Below are positions 20,575 through 28,692 of a DNA stretch of 64,000 nucleotides, piece by piece (position 1 is the stretch's first letter; the number at the start of each line of letters is the position of its first letter). The notes beneath the pieces are model-generated. The model saw nothing but the letters and a program-made list of their open reading frames with translations. It searched no databases and had not been told where the DNA came from. Both the position numbers and the translations under genes were made by a program. This stretch comes from Sphingomonas sp. QA11. Its GTDB lineage: Bacteria > Pseudomonadota > Alphaproteobacteria > Sphingomonadales > Sphingomonadaceae. Location of the stretch: positions 558,001 to 622,000 of the forward strand of contig NZ_CP098774.1 of the NCBI RefSeq assembly GCF_028473665.1, written 5' to 3'.

Positions 20575-20916
20575 GTGGCTATTCCCGCACGGCCTACAGC
20601 AGCCGAGCTGGAAAATCTTACGGCAAAGCACGGTGTCGAGTTCGCGGTGACCTACAAATTCGGGCCGGGCCGAAATGGGGGAGGCGGACAGTATCGCCTT
20701 TTCTCTGGTGATGGTGGTTCTGTGAAGATTCCGCTGGAGCGCGATAGCATGCTGATCTACCATACGCATCCGCGCGGAACGCGCGTCGCAAGCCAAGGTG
20801 ACATGGATGTTCTCCGCACTCTGGAACTACTTGGCTCTCCTCAGCGTAGTTCGCAATTGATCCCGGTGGGAAGAGACATGACTGTCCGCTTCGATTCAAA
20901 AGGACGGAATTGGTGA
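20575..20916 (+). CDS. Detached toxin tip with a JAB/JAMM-type metalloprotease motif
   Basis: This 113-residue reading (GTG start at 20575) carries a textbook JAMM zinc motif: H63-T-H65, seven residues, S73, two residues, D76, with E55 as the likely catalytic acid. JAB domains are known as tips of polymorphic toxins. The same frame stays open upstream to 20470 (stop TAA 20467-20469). It reads GKLLYGGRVGEGLPGSAGVA with no ATG and no well-spaced ribosome-binding site, so the fragment looks like a former C-terminus of an Rhs-like protein that now lacks its delivery body. It may be silent until recombined onto the giant gene, or weakly translated from the GTG. Another JAB-fold peptidase role is possible but less likely here. 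Confidence 0.68.
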   Translation: MAIPARPTAAELENLTAKHGVEFAVTYKFGPGRNGGGGQYRLFSGDGGSVKIPLERDSMLIYHTHPRGTRVASQGDMDVLRTLELLGSPQRSSQLIPVGRDMTVRFDSKGRNW

Positions 20917-21143
20917 TGATTGATGAATATAGCTATCTCTGGAGTGAGCCGGGCGCAGTGTGGTGCCTTTTCGATCTGGAGCGCACGGGCGTTCCTGAAG
21001 AGGAAAAATATTCAATAGTTAATTTGGCTGGCAAGGAGATAATATCCATTAGTGATGAGCGTATATATTCTGATGTAAAACGGAGAATGCTCGCTCATGG
21101 AGTCCGAATAGTGACCGCGTCCGATTTTAATAATCTGGATTAA
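20916..21143 (+). CDS. Small candidate immunity protein for the JAMM tip
   Basis: A 75-residue acidic protein of no family I recognise. The ATG at 20916 overlaps the TGA of the JAMM tip (TGATG), the usual arrangement for a cognate immunity gene. Upstream GTG (20913) and TTG (20910) would add one or two residues. No signal peptide or membrane helix is seen. The DNA is strikingly AT-rich: I count 20 G+C in the 60 bases 21001-21060, unlike the neighbouring transposase and YD-repeat DNA, which fits acquisition with the toxin tip. The 3' end overlaps the convergent DUF4291 gene by 17 bp. Confidence 0.65.
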   Translation: MIDEYSYLWSEPGAVWCLFDLERTGVPEEEKYSIVNLAGKEIISISDERIYSDVKRRMLAHGVRIVTASDFNNLD

Positions 21144-21669
21144 TTGCCGCAGAGACGATGCCGGGTAGGGGGCTATGGATCGTATGCGCGAGATCGGTGA
21201 TGTCGGTGATCCGTTGAACCCACTGCTCGACGTAGAGCGGCACAGCTTCCCCACCGATGCCGATCTGGATCGCGCGATATGGCAGGGGCTGAAGGTGAAG
21301 ATCGCGCTCGGGGTCCCACTGTATCCGAACCGGCGAAGCGGCTTTCAGCTTGGCCCAATCGTCCTTGCTTATTGAGGGATCGGGATGGCTAGGGCAGCTA
21401 TGCTCTAAGGCCCACTCAAACCCTTCCCGGCTAATATCGATCGCTAGTATCCGGTGCTGGCCTACGTCCTTGTAGCCCCACCCGGCGCGATACATCATCC
21501 AGAGGAATGAGGGCTTGATCCACGTCATGCGGTTCATGCTGAAGGGCGGCGAAGCGAACGTGCCGCGAGCCAGGGCGGCATCGGCAATCTCATCGTTGTA
21601 GGCTTGGTAGACGCGGATCGTGCGTTCGTCATAGGCAGCACGTATATGACGTTCGGGGACATCGTTCAT
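21127..21669 (-). CDS. DUF4291 domain protein
   Basis: A 180-residue protein of the DUF4291 family. It is recognised by the block IRVYQAYNDEIADAAL near residue 18, the highly conserved RMTWIKPSFLWMMYRAGW (about residues 47-64) and the ILAIDISREGFEWAL stretch. The family has no established biochemical function that I can name. The start ATG (21667-21669) lies only 28 bp from the left end of the IS element, so the native promoter has been displaced or replaced. Its 3' end overlaps the small immunity gene in convergent orientation. No signal peptide is seen; it is probably cytoplasmic. Confidence 0.85.
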   Translation of the reverse strand: MNDVPERHIRAAYDERTIRVYQAYNDEIADAALARGTFASPPFSMNRMTWIKPSFLWMMYRAGWGYKDVGQHRILAIDISREGFEWALEHSCPSHPDPSISKDDWAKLKAASPVRIQWDPERDLHLQPLPYRAIQIGIGGEAVPLYVEQWVQRITDITDLAHTIHSPLPGIVSAAINPDY

Positions 21670-21697
21670 GGTAGGCGGCGATCTCGCAGCGTCAGTT

Positions 21698-22981
21698 GGA
21701 CGCCTCTAAAAACCTATGGCGATTGAGGGCGTGAGATGATTCACTGCATCCCGTGAGAACGGGAGGCAGCGATGGTACAACGCGGTTTCTTCGATGTTGA
21801 TGATCGGCTTGCGGCACTGTCGGCGGCGGGGGATCCACTGGAACGGCTGAGCGCGGTGGTTGATTTCGCGTTGTTCCGGCCGGTGCTGGATGCAGCGCTT
21901 GCGCGGTCGGATCGCAGTCGCGGCGGGAGGCCACCCTATGACGCGGTACTGATGTTCAAGGTGCTGGTGCTGCAGGCGCTGTACAGCCTGTCGGACGATG
22001 CGTGCGAGTTCCAGATCCGCGACCGGCTGTCGTTCATGCGCTTCCTGGGGCTTGGGCTTGGCGACCGGGTGCCCGATGCCAAGACGATCTGGTTGTTCCG
22101 CGAGCAACTCGTCCAGGCGAAGGCGATCGAGAAGCTGTTCGCGGGCTTCGACGATGCGCTGCACGGGTCGGGTTATCTGGCGATGGGAGGGCAGATCATC
22201 GACGCGACCGTCGTGGCGGCACCACGCCAGAAGCTGAGCGACGAGGAGAAGGTCACGATCAAGGGCGGCGGCACGCCGGGACATTGGTCGCCAGCCAAGC
22301 GCCGGCAGAAGGACACCGACGCGCGTTGGACGATAAAGCGCGGCCGCCGCAAGCGCAGCGAGGCGAGCGAGATGAAGGCCAAAGGTGTCGAGATCGCGGT
22401 GCCGGTTTTCGGCTACAAGAACCACGCCGGGATCGACCGCCGCCATGGCCTGATCCGACGATGGGAGGTGACCAGTGCCGCCGCGCACGACAGCCGGCCG
22501 TTCGAGGGGCTGCTCGATCCGAGGAACACCGCATCGCCGGTATGGGCCGACACCGCCTATCGCTCGAAGCGCAACGAAGCCGCGATGGCGAAGCGCGGGC
22601 TTGTCTCGAAGGTCCATTTCCGCAAGCCGAAGAACAAGGACCTGCCGGCGCATCATGCCCGCGCCAACGCCGCAAGGTCACCAGTCCGCTCGGCCGTCGA
22701 GCACGTCTTTGCCGGGCAAAAGCACCGCATGAAGCTGTTCGTGCGCACCATCGGCATCGCCCGCGCCAAGGTAAAGATCGGCATGGTCAACCTCGCCTAC
22801 AACTTCAGCCGCCTCGCCTGGCTCGAAGCCCGAGTTGCGCCTGCTTGACCGGATTTGCGCCCGATCAGGCACCCTCAGGGGCAGCGAACCGGCCAATACG
22901 CCCTTGTCGATGCCGGCAAACCCGCCATCCAGACCATGCCGACGCCGTCATCACCGTTCAAAGGCGTTCTTCGAGGTGTCC
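21698..22981 (+). mobile_element. Complete IS5-family insertion sequence (1,284 bp)
   Basis: The left end reads GGACGCCTCTAAAAAC (21698-21713). The inverse complement of the right end (22966-22981) reads GGACACCTCGAAGAAC; 13 of 16 positions match. The element is flanked on both sides by AGTT (21694-21697 and 22982-22985), a clean 4-bp target-site duplication, as expected for the IS5 family. One intact transposase gene fills the interior. The perfect duplication and intact frame point to a fairly recent insertion. I cannot name the exact IS without a database. Confidence 0.88.
21772..22848 (+). CDS. IS5-family transposase (DDE type)
   Basis: A 358-residue transposase for the surrounding element. 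It catalyses cut-and-paste strand transfer through a DDE triad. The first Asp is in QIIDATVV (about residue 144), the second in VWADTAYRS (about residue 261), and the Glu is in RSAVEHVFAGQK, matching the IS5 R-x3-E-x6-K signature. The N-terminal part (GGRPPYDAVLMFKVLVLQ, then QIRDRLSFMRFLGL) is the usual IS5 DNA-binding region. The length is normal for the family and no frameshift is seen. The ATG at 21772 has GGGAGG just upstream (GGGAGGCAGCG). Confidence 0.95.
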   Translation: MVQRGFFDVDDRLAALSAAGDPLERLSAVVDFALFRPVLDAALARSDRSRGGRPPYDAVLMFKVLVLQALYSLSDDACEFQIRDRLSFMRFLGLGLGDRVPDAKTIWLFREQLVQAKAIEKLFAGFDDALHGSGYLAMGGQIIDATVVAAPRQKLSDEEKVTIKGGGTPGHWSPAKRRQKDTDARWTIKRGRRKRSEASEMKAKGVEIAVPVFGYKNHAGIDRRHGLIRRWEVTSAAAHDSRPFEGLLDPRNTASPVWADTAYRSKRNEAAMAKRGLVSKVHFRKPKNKDLPAHHARANAARSPVRSAVEHVFAGQKHRMKLFVRTIGIARAKVKIGMVNLAYNFSRLAWLEARVAPA

Positions 22982-22985
22982 AGTT

Positions 22986-23193
22986 GATGAAGGCAAGCAA
23001 GCCGTGGAGCTGACCCCGGAGCTGATCGGTGCCCGTTTCGACGGGATGGCGGAGTTGCCGCGCACGGTGTTCCTGTTGCGGCATGTGGACGGGCTGGAGG
23101 TGGCGGCGATCGGCGCGCGGTTGGGGCTGTTGGCCGAGGACGTGGAACAAGCACCTGGCGCACGCGCTGCGGGTGCTGACCTGGGGCGCTTAG
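22986..23193 (+). pseudogene. Sigma-70 region-4-like small protein, interrupted by the IS and frameshifted
   Basis: The residues ELPRTVFLLRHVDGLEVAAI and GARLGLLAEDVE form a sigma region-4 helix-turn-helix. The frame then breaks: one extra C near 23147 shifts the expected KHLAHALRVLTWGA into the next frame, ending at TAG 23191-23193. The 5' part lies left of the IS at 21668-21697 (ATG start, MVGGDLAASV). Removing the IS and one AGTT copy joins the two parts in one frame. The intact product would have been a short region-4-only DNA-binding protein of about 80 residues, divergent from DUF4291. Its targets are unknown. Confidence 0.65.
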
Positions 23194-23445
23194 CCGATCC
23201 CCAACTCATATCGTGCCCGCTTGTTTATTGTCTTTCATACAGGCTCCGCCTTCTCTGGAACTGGAAGCCTCCGGCAAACCTGGGGCCATTCGCACCGGTC
23301 AGCCGATAAAGCGACACCACCATTCTTGTCACAACCCGCCAGAAATTTGCAATCCCAGTGGATAGCGAAGCGATGTCATGCGTTTCGCGTTTGCTTGCCT
23401 GGCACCTGCTCAGGGTGCCGTCGTGCCAAGCCAAAGGGAGAAGCC

Positions 23446-24015
23446 ATGAAGAATCCGGTTATGTTGTTGCCCGCCATCGCTGTTCTGGGCGCCTGCCATT
23501 CCCAATCAAGCGTCAAGGCGGAGAATGCTTCGGTCGCCGAAGTCGCCGCGGTGACGAAGGATGCCGTGAAGCTTCAGCCGGGCAAATGGCAAACCACGAT
23601 CAAGATCCTCTCGGTCGATGCGCCGGGCATGCCCGCACAAATGGGCGCGGCGATGAAGCAGCAGATGAGCGCGGCGGGAAGTCAGACGGTGGAGAGCTGT
23701 CTCACGCCGGAAATGGTCGCCAAGCCGCCGGAGAACATGTTCGCTGGCGGCGCGCAGAACTGCACCTATGAGAAGTTCTCGATGTCCGATAGCAAGATGG
23801 ATGCTACCCTGGTCTGCAAGGGCGGCGCCGCTGGGCCGGGCGAGATGCGCGCCACCATGTCGGGCAATTTTGCCAGCACCAGCTATGACGTGACCAGCGA
23901 TGCCTCGATGAACATGCCGGCAATGCCCGGCGCGGCCGGTGGCGGCAAGGTCAACACCAAGACGCAGGTCATCGGCAAACGCGTGGGCGAGTGCGACGTG
24001 AAGAAGACCAGCTAG
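23446..24015 (+). CDS. DUF3617 domain lipoprotein
   Basis: A 189-residue protein with a lipoprotein signal (MKNPVMLLPAIAVLGAC, lipobox LGAC). The DUF3617 pattern follows: LQPGKWQTTIKI, a cysteine in ESCLTPEM, the C-T-Y-E-K-F stretch, and a C-terminal GECD. Members are common periplasmic or membrane-anchored proteins in sphingomonads with no firm function. The ATG at 23446 is chosen because AAGGGAG lies 6 bases upstream and the signal peptide starts there; the open frame extends upstream without such support. It stands alone, followed by a strong palindrome that may end its transcript. The 250 bases before it show nothing I can support. Confidence 0.85.
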   Translation: MKNPVMLLPAIAVLGACHSQSSVKAENASVAEVAAVTKDAVKLQPGKWQTTIKILSVDAPGMPAQMGAAMKQQMSAAGSQTVESCLTPEMVAKPPENMFAGGAQNCTYEKFSMSDSKMDATLVCKGGAAGPGEMRATMSGNFASTSYDVTSDASMNMPAMPGAAGGGKVNTKTQVIGKRVGECDVKKTS

Positions 24016-24390
24016 ACCAGCAGGAATCGCGTACGATCAGCTTCATTCCTCCGTCACCCGGACTTGTTCCGCGCGCGCTTGGCTTGCCTCCCGGCAAGCC
24101 AAGCCTGTGTCCGGGTAACACAAGCTCACTCGAACGCCGGGATGGCGCAAGTACAACAGCCCCATTTTGCTTTCGAGGTTGAATATGAGTAATTGTATCT
24201 AGCTATATATCTGAAAATAAACGGTAAAATGCGAATTCCGCCCTGGCCCGAGAATGTCAGCAACCCTCATGACATTCCCAACACGCGTTCGATTCAATCA
24301 CTGAGCCGCATCGCGTAGAACGGCATCATGGTGGGCGCCAGCGCCTCGCTTCCTTCTCATCGTTGCAACAAGGGAGGCCACCCTGCCGCC
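24016..24390. other. Gene-free interval with one palindrome
   Basis: 375 bases between the DUF3617 gene and the end of the convergent PHP hydrolase gene. Apart from the nested palindrome at 24056-24116, I see no gene, RNA or clear promoter. The part 24170-24240 is AT-rich. Confidence 0.6.
24056..24116. repeat. Nested intergenic palindrome of the GTCACCCGGAC type
   Basis: The outer arms ACCCGGAC (24056-24063) and GTCCGGGT (24109-24116) are perfect complements. Inside, GCTTGGCTTGCC (24077-24088) and GGCAAGCCAAGC (24093-24104) form a perfect 12-bp stem with a 4-base loop. A related element with the same GTCACCC...GGGTGAC ends lies at 59365-59444. The structure could act as a bidirectional terminator or be a dispersed REP-like element; no T-run follows, so factor-independent termination is uncertain. 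Confidence 0.75.
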
Positions 24391-25914
24391 CTATCCCGCC
24401 GCCGCGATATAGATCGGGTTGCCGATCAGCAGCAGGCGCCCCCGGTCGTCGCGGACCTCCGCCCGAATCCAATGGGTGTGCCCGTCGCTGTGCCACGGCG
24501 CGATCGAGACGGGATGGCTCGCGTCGAACGCCGCGCGATAGGCGGGCTCCGCCTTGCCATCGACGATCACCTGCACCGTTCCGCTCGGCACGCCCTTGAT
24601 TTCGACGGAGAGGCGAACGGCCTCGCCGGCGCGCGGGCGCAGCGTCTGGCCCATATCGGCATGCTGCGTGCCACTGGATGCCGACAGGTCGAGCAACCGG
24701 TCCTTCGTGCCCTCGACGTCGATGAAGACCCGGCCCGAGCGGATGCCCGAGAGGAATCCGCGCACCGACAGTTCGGGCATATGGACGACGCTGGTCGGGC
24801 TACCGATCGCGCCGGGTTCGCTCGCCGGGCGATCGGCCTCATGGCTGTCGCTGCCGCCGATGCCAGTCACGTGCCGGCCTGTATTCAGCAGCCCGGTCCA
24901 GTAAGCGAGCCCCTGGAACTGGCTGTCGGCCGATCGCGTCTCCCGCATGGTGCCGCCGTTCACCACCTCGACCGAATCCACCGCGCCGTCGGGCAGGCCA
25001 TCGATGCGCCAGCCGCAGCCCATGCAGATCTCGCCGGATGGCGCGCCGGGATGGTTGATCGAGACGATTCCGCCTTCGCGATGAACCGCGTCGATCCATT
25101 GGCGCGCCTGGTCCCAGGTCGGGCCGGTCATGCGGAAATCGAGGAAGTCGGTTGGGCCGAAGACGTTGCTATGGCCCCAGAAGGTGGTGATCTCGCGCCC
25201 CGGCACCAGCAGAAGCCGGTCGAACGCACCCTGCAATTCGCGCAGCGCATTGTAGTGCGCGGTGGTGTTGTGGTCGCTTAGTGCGATGAAATCCAGGCCG
25301 CGCGCCGCCGCCGCCTCGACGGTGCGATAGACGGGGCAGGGGATGCTCGCGCCCGACTGGGCCTTGCATCTGCCGTCGCTGTCGCCGCTGTGCATGTGCA
25401 GGTCGCCGCGATACCAGCCGGGCGTCGCCGCGATCGGGGCGTCGGCGAACTCGGTCACGGTCGGCGCGCGGTCGATGAAGATCCGCGCTTCGTACGGTGC
25501 CCGCGCGCCCTCGCGGATGTTGGGGGCGCCGAGGATCAGGTTCCACCGTCCGGCGGGCAGCGGACCGGGGAGATAGCCCGGCGTCGCATCCTCGGTGCTG
25601 AGCGTCATATGGTCGCGCGTGCCGCCGCTCCAGCCGCGGAAGCGCCGCGGGTCGCGCAGCCCGAGGTCGATGACGGAACGCTGTTCCTTGCCGCCATAGG
25701 TGAAGCGGATGGTGATCCGCGACACCCCTGCGGGCAGGTCGAACGGGACATCGGTGTACCGCTCATAGTTGGCGCGCGTCAGTTCGCCCTTGAGCACGCG
25801 CCAGGGCGTGCCCGCGTCCGCCCTTTCCGATGGCCCCGCCCGGCCGTCCCGCGCGAAGGCAGGCGCGGCCAGGAAGAGGGTTGCGAGAAGGGCGGACGCG
25901 AGACGCTTTTTCAT
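24391..25914 (-). CDS. Secreted CehA/McbA-type PHP-domain metallohydrolase
   Basis: A 507-residue protein with a Sec signal (MKKRLASALLATLFLAAPAFA). A beta-rich region precedes a PHP-type metal-binding domain: DLHMHSGDSDG (171-181), SDHNTTAHYN, PGREITTFWGHSNVFG, SINHPGAP and GGSDSHEAD supply the His/Asp/Glu ligands. This is the pattern of the CehA/McbA family, whose named member CehA hydrolyses carbaryl; natural substrates of most members are unknown. The gene starts 2 bases after the stop of the upstream TonB-dependent receptor, so the two form an operon. The receptor may import the substrate or product of this periplasmic or exported esterase or phosphoesterase. Confidence 0.87.
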   Translation of the reverse strand: MKKRLASALLATLFLAAPAFARDGRAGPSERADAGTPWRVLKGELTRANYERYTDVPFDLPAGVSRITIRFTYGGKEQRSVIDLGLRDPRRFRGWSGGTRDHMTLSTEDATPGYLPGPLPAGRWNLILGAPNIREGARAPYEARIFIDRAPTVTEFADAPIAATPGWYRGDLHMHSGDSDGRCKAQSGASIPCPVYRTVEAAAARGLDFIALSDHNTTAHYNALRELQGAFDRLLLVPGREITTFWGHSNVFGPTDFLDFRMTGPTWDQARQWIDAVHREGGIVSINHPGAPSGEICMGCGWRIDGLPDGAVDSVEVVNGGTMRETRSADSQFQGLAYWTGLLNTGRHVTGIGGSDSHEADRPASEPGAIGSPTSVVHMPELSVRGFLSGIRSGRVFIDVEGTKDRLLDLSASSGTQHADMGQTLRPRAGEAVRLSVEIKGVPSGTVQVIVDGKAEPAYRAAFDASHPVSIAPWHSDGHTHWIRAEVRDDRGRLLLIGNPIYIAAAG

Positions 25915-25916
25915 GG

Positions 25917-28409
25917 TCAGAATCGATACATCACGGCCGCGCGGAAATTCCGCCCGATCAGCGGGCGCGCGATGAAGGTGTTGGCGCCCGCATCGGCGTT
26001 CTGCAGTTCGCCCGCGCGCGGATTGCCCTCGGTCAGGCCCAGCGAGTTGTTGAGATTGTCGACATAGCCATAGAGCGACAGGCTGCGGGACACGTCGAAC
26101 CGAGCGCTCAGGTTGATGGTGCCATAGGCCGGCAGCCGCACCGAATTGGCGGTGTCGACATAGCGCGCGCCTTCATATTCCCACGATCCCTGCAGGCGGA
26201 TGCGGCCATCGAGCAGGTTGAGGCCCGGCACCAGGCGCAGGCTCACCGTCGGCACGCGGATCAGGCGGTTGCCGTCGAAGTCGAAGGTCTTTTTCGAGGC
26301 ATCGACATAGGTCAGGCCCTTGTAGCGCGGGTCCTCGAGCGTCGCGGTGGCCGACAGGTCGAACCAGCGCACCGGGCGCACCGTGCCCTCCAGTTCCAGG
26401 CCGAAAGTCTGGGTGTCGGCATAGCGCGTCTCGCTGATCGCCGGACCGTTCAGGTCGAAGCGATAGTTGGTGAAGGAGACGTTGTTGTACTTGGTCCAGA
26501 AACCGGTCGCATAAACGTCGATCAGCGGGCTTGAATATTTGAGGCCGATCTCGCCCAGGTCCATCGTCTGGATGACGGGAGTCGATGTCGGGCTGGTGAC
26601 GAAATTGCCCAGGCTCGGCAGGCGATTGGCCGATGTGTAGCGGGCGAACAGGCCGGCATGCTTGCTGAACTGATAATCGACGCCCAGCGTCCAGGTCGCA
26701 TGGGCATAGTTCTTGTCGTAATTGGCATAGACGCCGCTGCCGGTGAGGATCGACGACGTCGCCGGGGTGCCGAGATTGACCGTCTTCTTCAGTCCGACCG
26801 TGCCACGCGTGCGCATCGTTTCCCAGCGCACGCCGCCGTCGATGCGCAGGTTCGGCGTGATCTGCCATTCGTCGGCCAGGTAGAGTGCGTGGCTCGTCTG
26901 CTCGCCATGCGCATTCTCCCATTCATAGCCGTATTTGTAGATGCCATGGTCGGTGAAGGTCTTGAGGACATTGCCCGCGCCATCGACCGCTACCAGGTCG
27001 AGCAGCCGGCTGTTGTTGCGCACGTCGAGCAGCGCGGTCGAGGAATAGCGGCTGAAATCCTCGTCGATATGCGCGAAATAATAGCCGAAGGTAATGTCGT
27101 GGGTGGTCGAGCCCATCTCGAAGCGGTGCGAGATGTGGGTGTCGTTCATGAACTCCTTCACCGGCAGCGTCAGGCCGCGAAGGCCGCCGACGATGACCAG
27201 GCCGTTGCCGTTCTGGTTGGCGGTGTCGAAGATCTGGCCGGGTGAGGTCGCATAGCGGAACTGGAGCGCGGTCGCGCCGGGCGCCTGGCCCAGCAGGCCG
27301 GCCTGCTGGGTCAGCAGGCTCGACGCGCTTTGCAGCGTGTTGGGGAACACGCCGTTCCGCTGGGTCCAGGTGTCGTTGTAGCGGGTTACGTTGGAGATCT
27401 TCCAGTCATCCCAGGGCTCGAACTCGAACTTGCCGGTGATCTGGGTGCGCTTCACCTGGGTGCCGACGCTGTTGTCGAAATCATAGGTGCCGCCATCGCC
27501 CTGGATCATCCGCACCCGCTGCGTCTCCGGCCCCGCGACCGTGCCGTAATTGCCGCTGAAGCCGGGCACGGCGCGGATCTTGCCGTCCGCATAGGTGCGC
27601 ATCGGGATGCCGGTGTAGAAGCCGACAATGTCGTCCACCCGCTTCACGTCGAGGCTGACCTTGGCGCGCTCCCATTCGCGCGACACGGTGGCGCGGATCT
27701 GGCCGCCGCGATTGGCGGTGAAGCCGGGATCGCGCACGCCGCCCTCGGAGCGATAGAAGCCGCCCAGTGCGAGCTTCCAGTCGCCGATCGGCGCGCCGGC
27801 CCAGAAATCCATTCGGTACATGCTGTCGGCGCCCAACGAGGCCTTGACGAGGCCTTCCGCCTTGTCGCCCACCTTGCGCGGGATGAAGTTGACCGCGCCA
27901 GCTGGCGCATTCGAATAGAAGAGCGACGCGGGGCCGCCACGCACCACTTCGATCCGCTCGATCGTCTCGTCCAGGCGGAATACCTGGTCGCCGTTCAGAT
28001 AGCCGAGCGCGGGATCGTGCTGGACCGGGATGCCGTCCTCCAGCAGCTGGATCGAGCCGAAGCCGTCGACCGGCACGCCGCGCGCACGGACGTTGCCGCT
28101 TGCCTCGCCGCCGGAGGATTCGACCCAGAATCCGGGGACAGACTTCAGTGCCTCGGTGACGCTGGTCGGTGCCTGGAGGCGCAGCGTTTCCTCGTCGATT
28201 CGCGTGACCGAATAGCTCATCTCGGCCTTGGTCCGCTGGCCGGTGCCGGCGCGGCCGGTGACGATGATGTCGCTGGCTTCGCCGCCTTGCGCGGGCTGCG
28301 TATCAGGCTGCTGGTCATGCGTCTGGGATTGGCTGTCCTGCGCCCATGCGGGGGCCGTCCCGGCGCATAGCAGGGCGAGCAGCGACGATGTCATCAGGTA
28401 CGGCTTCAT
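25917..28409 (-). CDS. TonB-dependent receptor without STN domain
   Basis: An 830-residue outer-membrane receptor. The signal peptide (MKPYLMTSSLLALLCAG...AWA) is followed by a short linker, the TonB-box-like SDIIVTG, then a plug domain containing VTEALKSVPGFWVESSGGEA, RARGVPVDGFG and IERIEVVRGGPAS. The barrel ends in AAVMYRF. It is a clear paralogue of the receptor at 30281-33118 (shared PGFWVES-GGEAS, YLADEW, LGLTEGNPRAG), but it lacks the signalling STN domain. It is co-transcribed with the PHP hydrolase and divergent from the ECF sigma/FecR operon, which may control it. The resemblance is to siderophore-type receptors; the ligand is not evident. Confidence 0.93.
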   Translation of the reverse strand: MKPYLMTSSLLALLCAGTAPAWAQDSQSQTHDQQPDTQPAQGGEASDIIVTGRAGTGQRTKAEMSYSVTRIDEETLRLQAPTSVTEALKSVPGFWVESSGGEASGNVRARGVPVDGFGSIQLLEDGIPVQHDPALGYLNGDQVFRLDETIERIEVVRGGPASLFYSNAPAGAVNFIPRKVGDKAEGLVKASLGADSMYRMDFWAGAPIGDWKLALGGFYRSEGGVRDPGFTANRGGQIRATVSREWERAKVSLDVKRVDDIVGFYTGIPMRTYADGKIRAVPGFSGNYGTVAGPETQRVRMIQGDGGTYDFDNSVGTQVKRTQITGKFEFEPWDDWKISNVTRYNDTWTQRNGVFPNTLQSASSLLTQQAGLLGQAPGATALQFRYATSPGQIFDTANQNGNGLVIVGGLRGLTLPVKEFMNDTHISHRFEMGSTTHDITFGYYFAHIDEDFSRYSSTALLDVRNNSRLLDLVAVDGAGNVLKTFTDHGIYKYGYEWENAHGEQTSHALYLADEWQITPNLRIDGGVRWETMRTRGTVGLKKTVNLGTPATSSILTGSGVYANYDKNYAHATWTLGVDYQFSKHAGLFARYTSANRLPSLGNFVTSPTSTPVIQTMDLGEIGLKYSSPLIDVYATGFWTKYNNVSFTNYRFDLNGPAISETRYADTQTFGLELEGTVRPVRWFDLSATATLEDPRYKGLTYVDASKKTFDFDGNRLIRVPTVSLRLVPGLNLLDGRIRLQGSWEYEGARYVDTANSVRLPAYGTINLSARFDVSRSLSLYGYVDNLNNSLGLTEGNPRAGELQNADAGANTFIARPLIGRNFRAAVMYRF

Positions 28410-28692
28410 GATTTTCCCCTTCGGTTGATGTCTCTGGCGGTTTTCCGGACCCGAGAGACGCGCGTCCGGTCGTTCCGGCGCGCGGTTGCGCGTCGGTGAA
28501 AGGCGTTCGTTTGTGCTTCGCCGCGCAGACGGGGCAGGCGGTGGTTTCCGCTATCGGTCGCGGAAATTTTTTCGGTGTGGCGATGGCAGGCCGCCTGATG
28601 CGGCCCCGGCCGGAAGCGAACTGTCAACCGGCTGTCACACCCGGCCTTTAGGCGCAGTCCCGGTTCGGCATTTCGGATGGAGCGGCGACGAC

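Noticed and set aside
22002..23309. 435-residue frame overlapping the transposase and running past the IS end
   Set aside because: The first part is an out-of-frame reading of the transposase. Only its tail after 22986 has meaning, as the sigma-region-4 relic listed separately.
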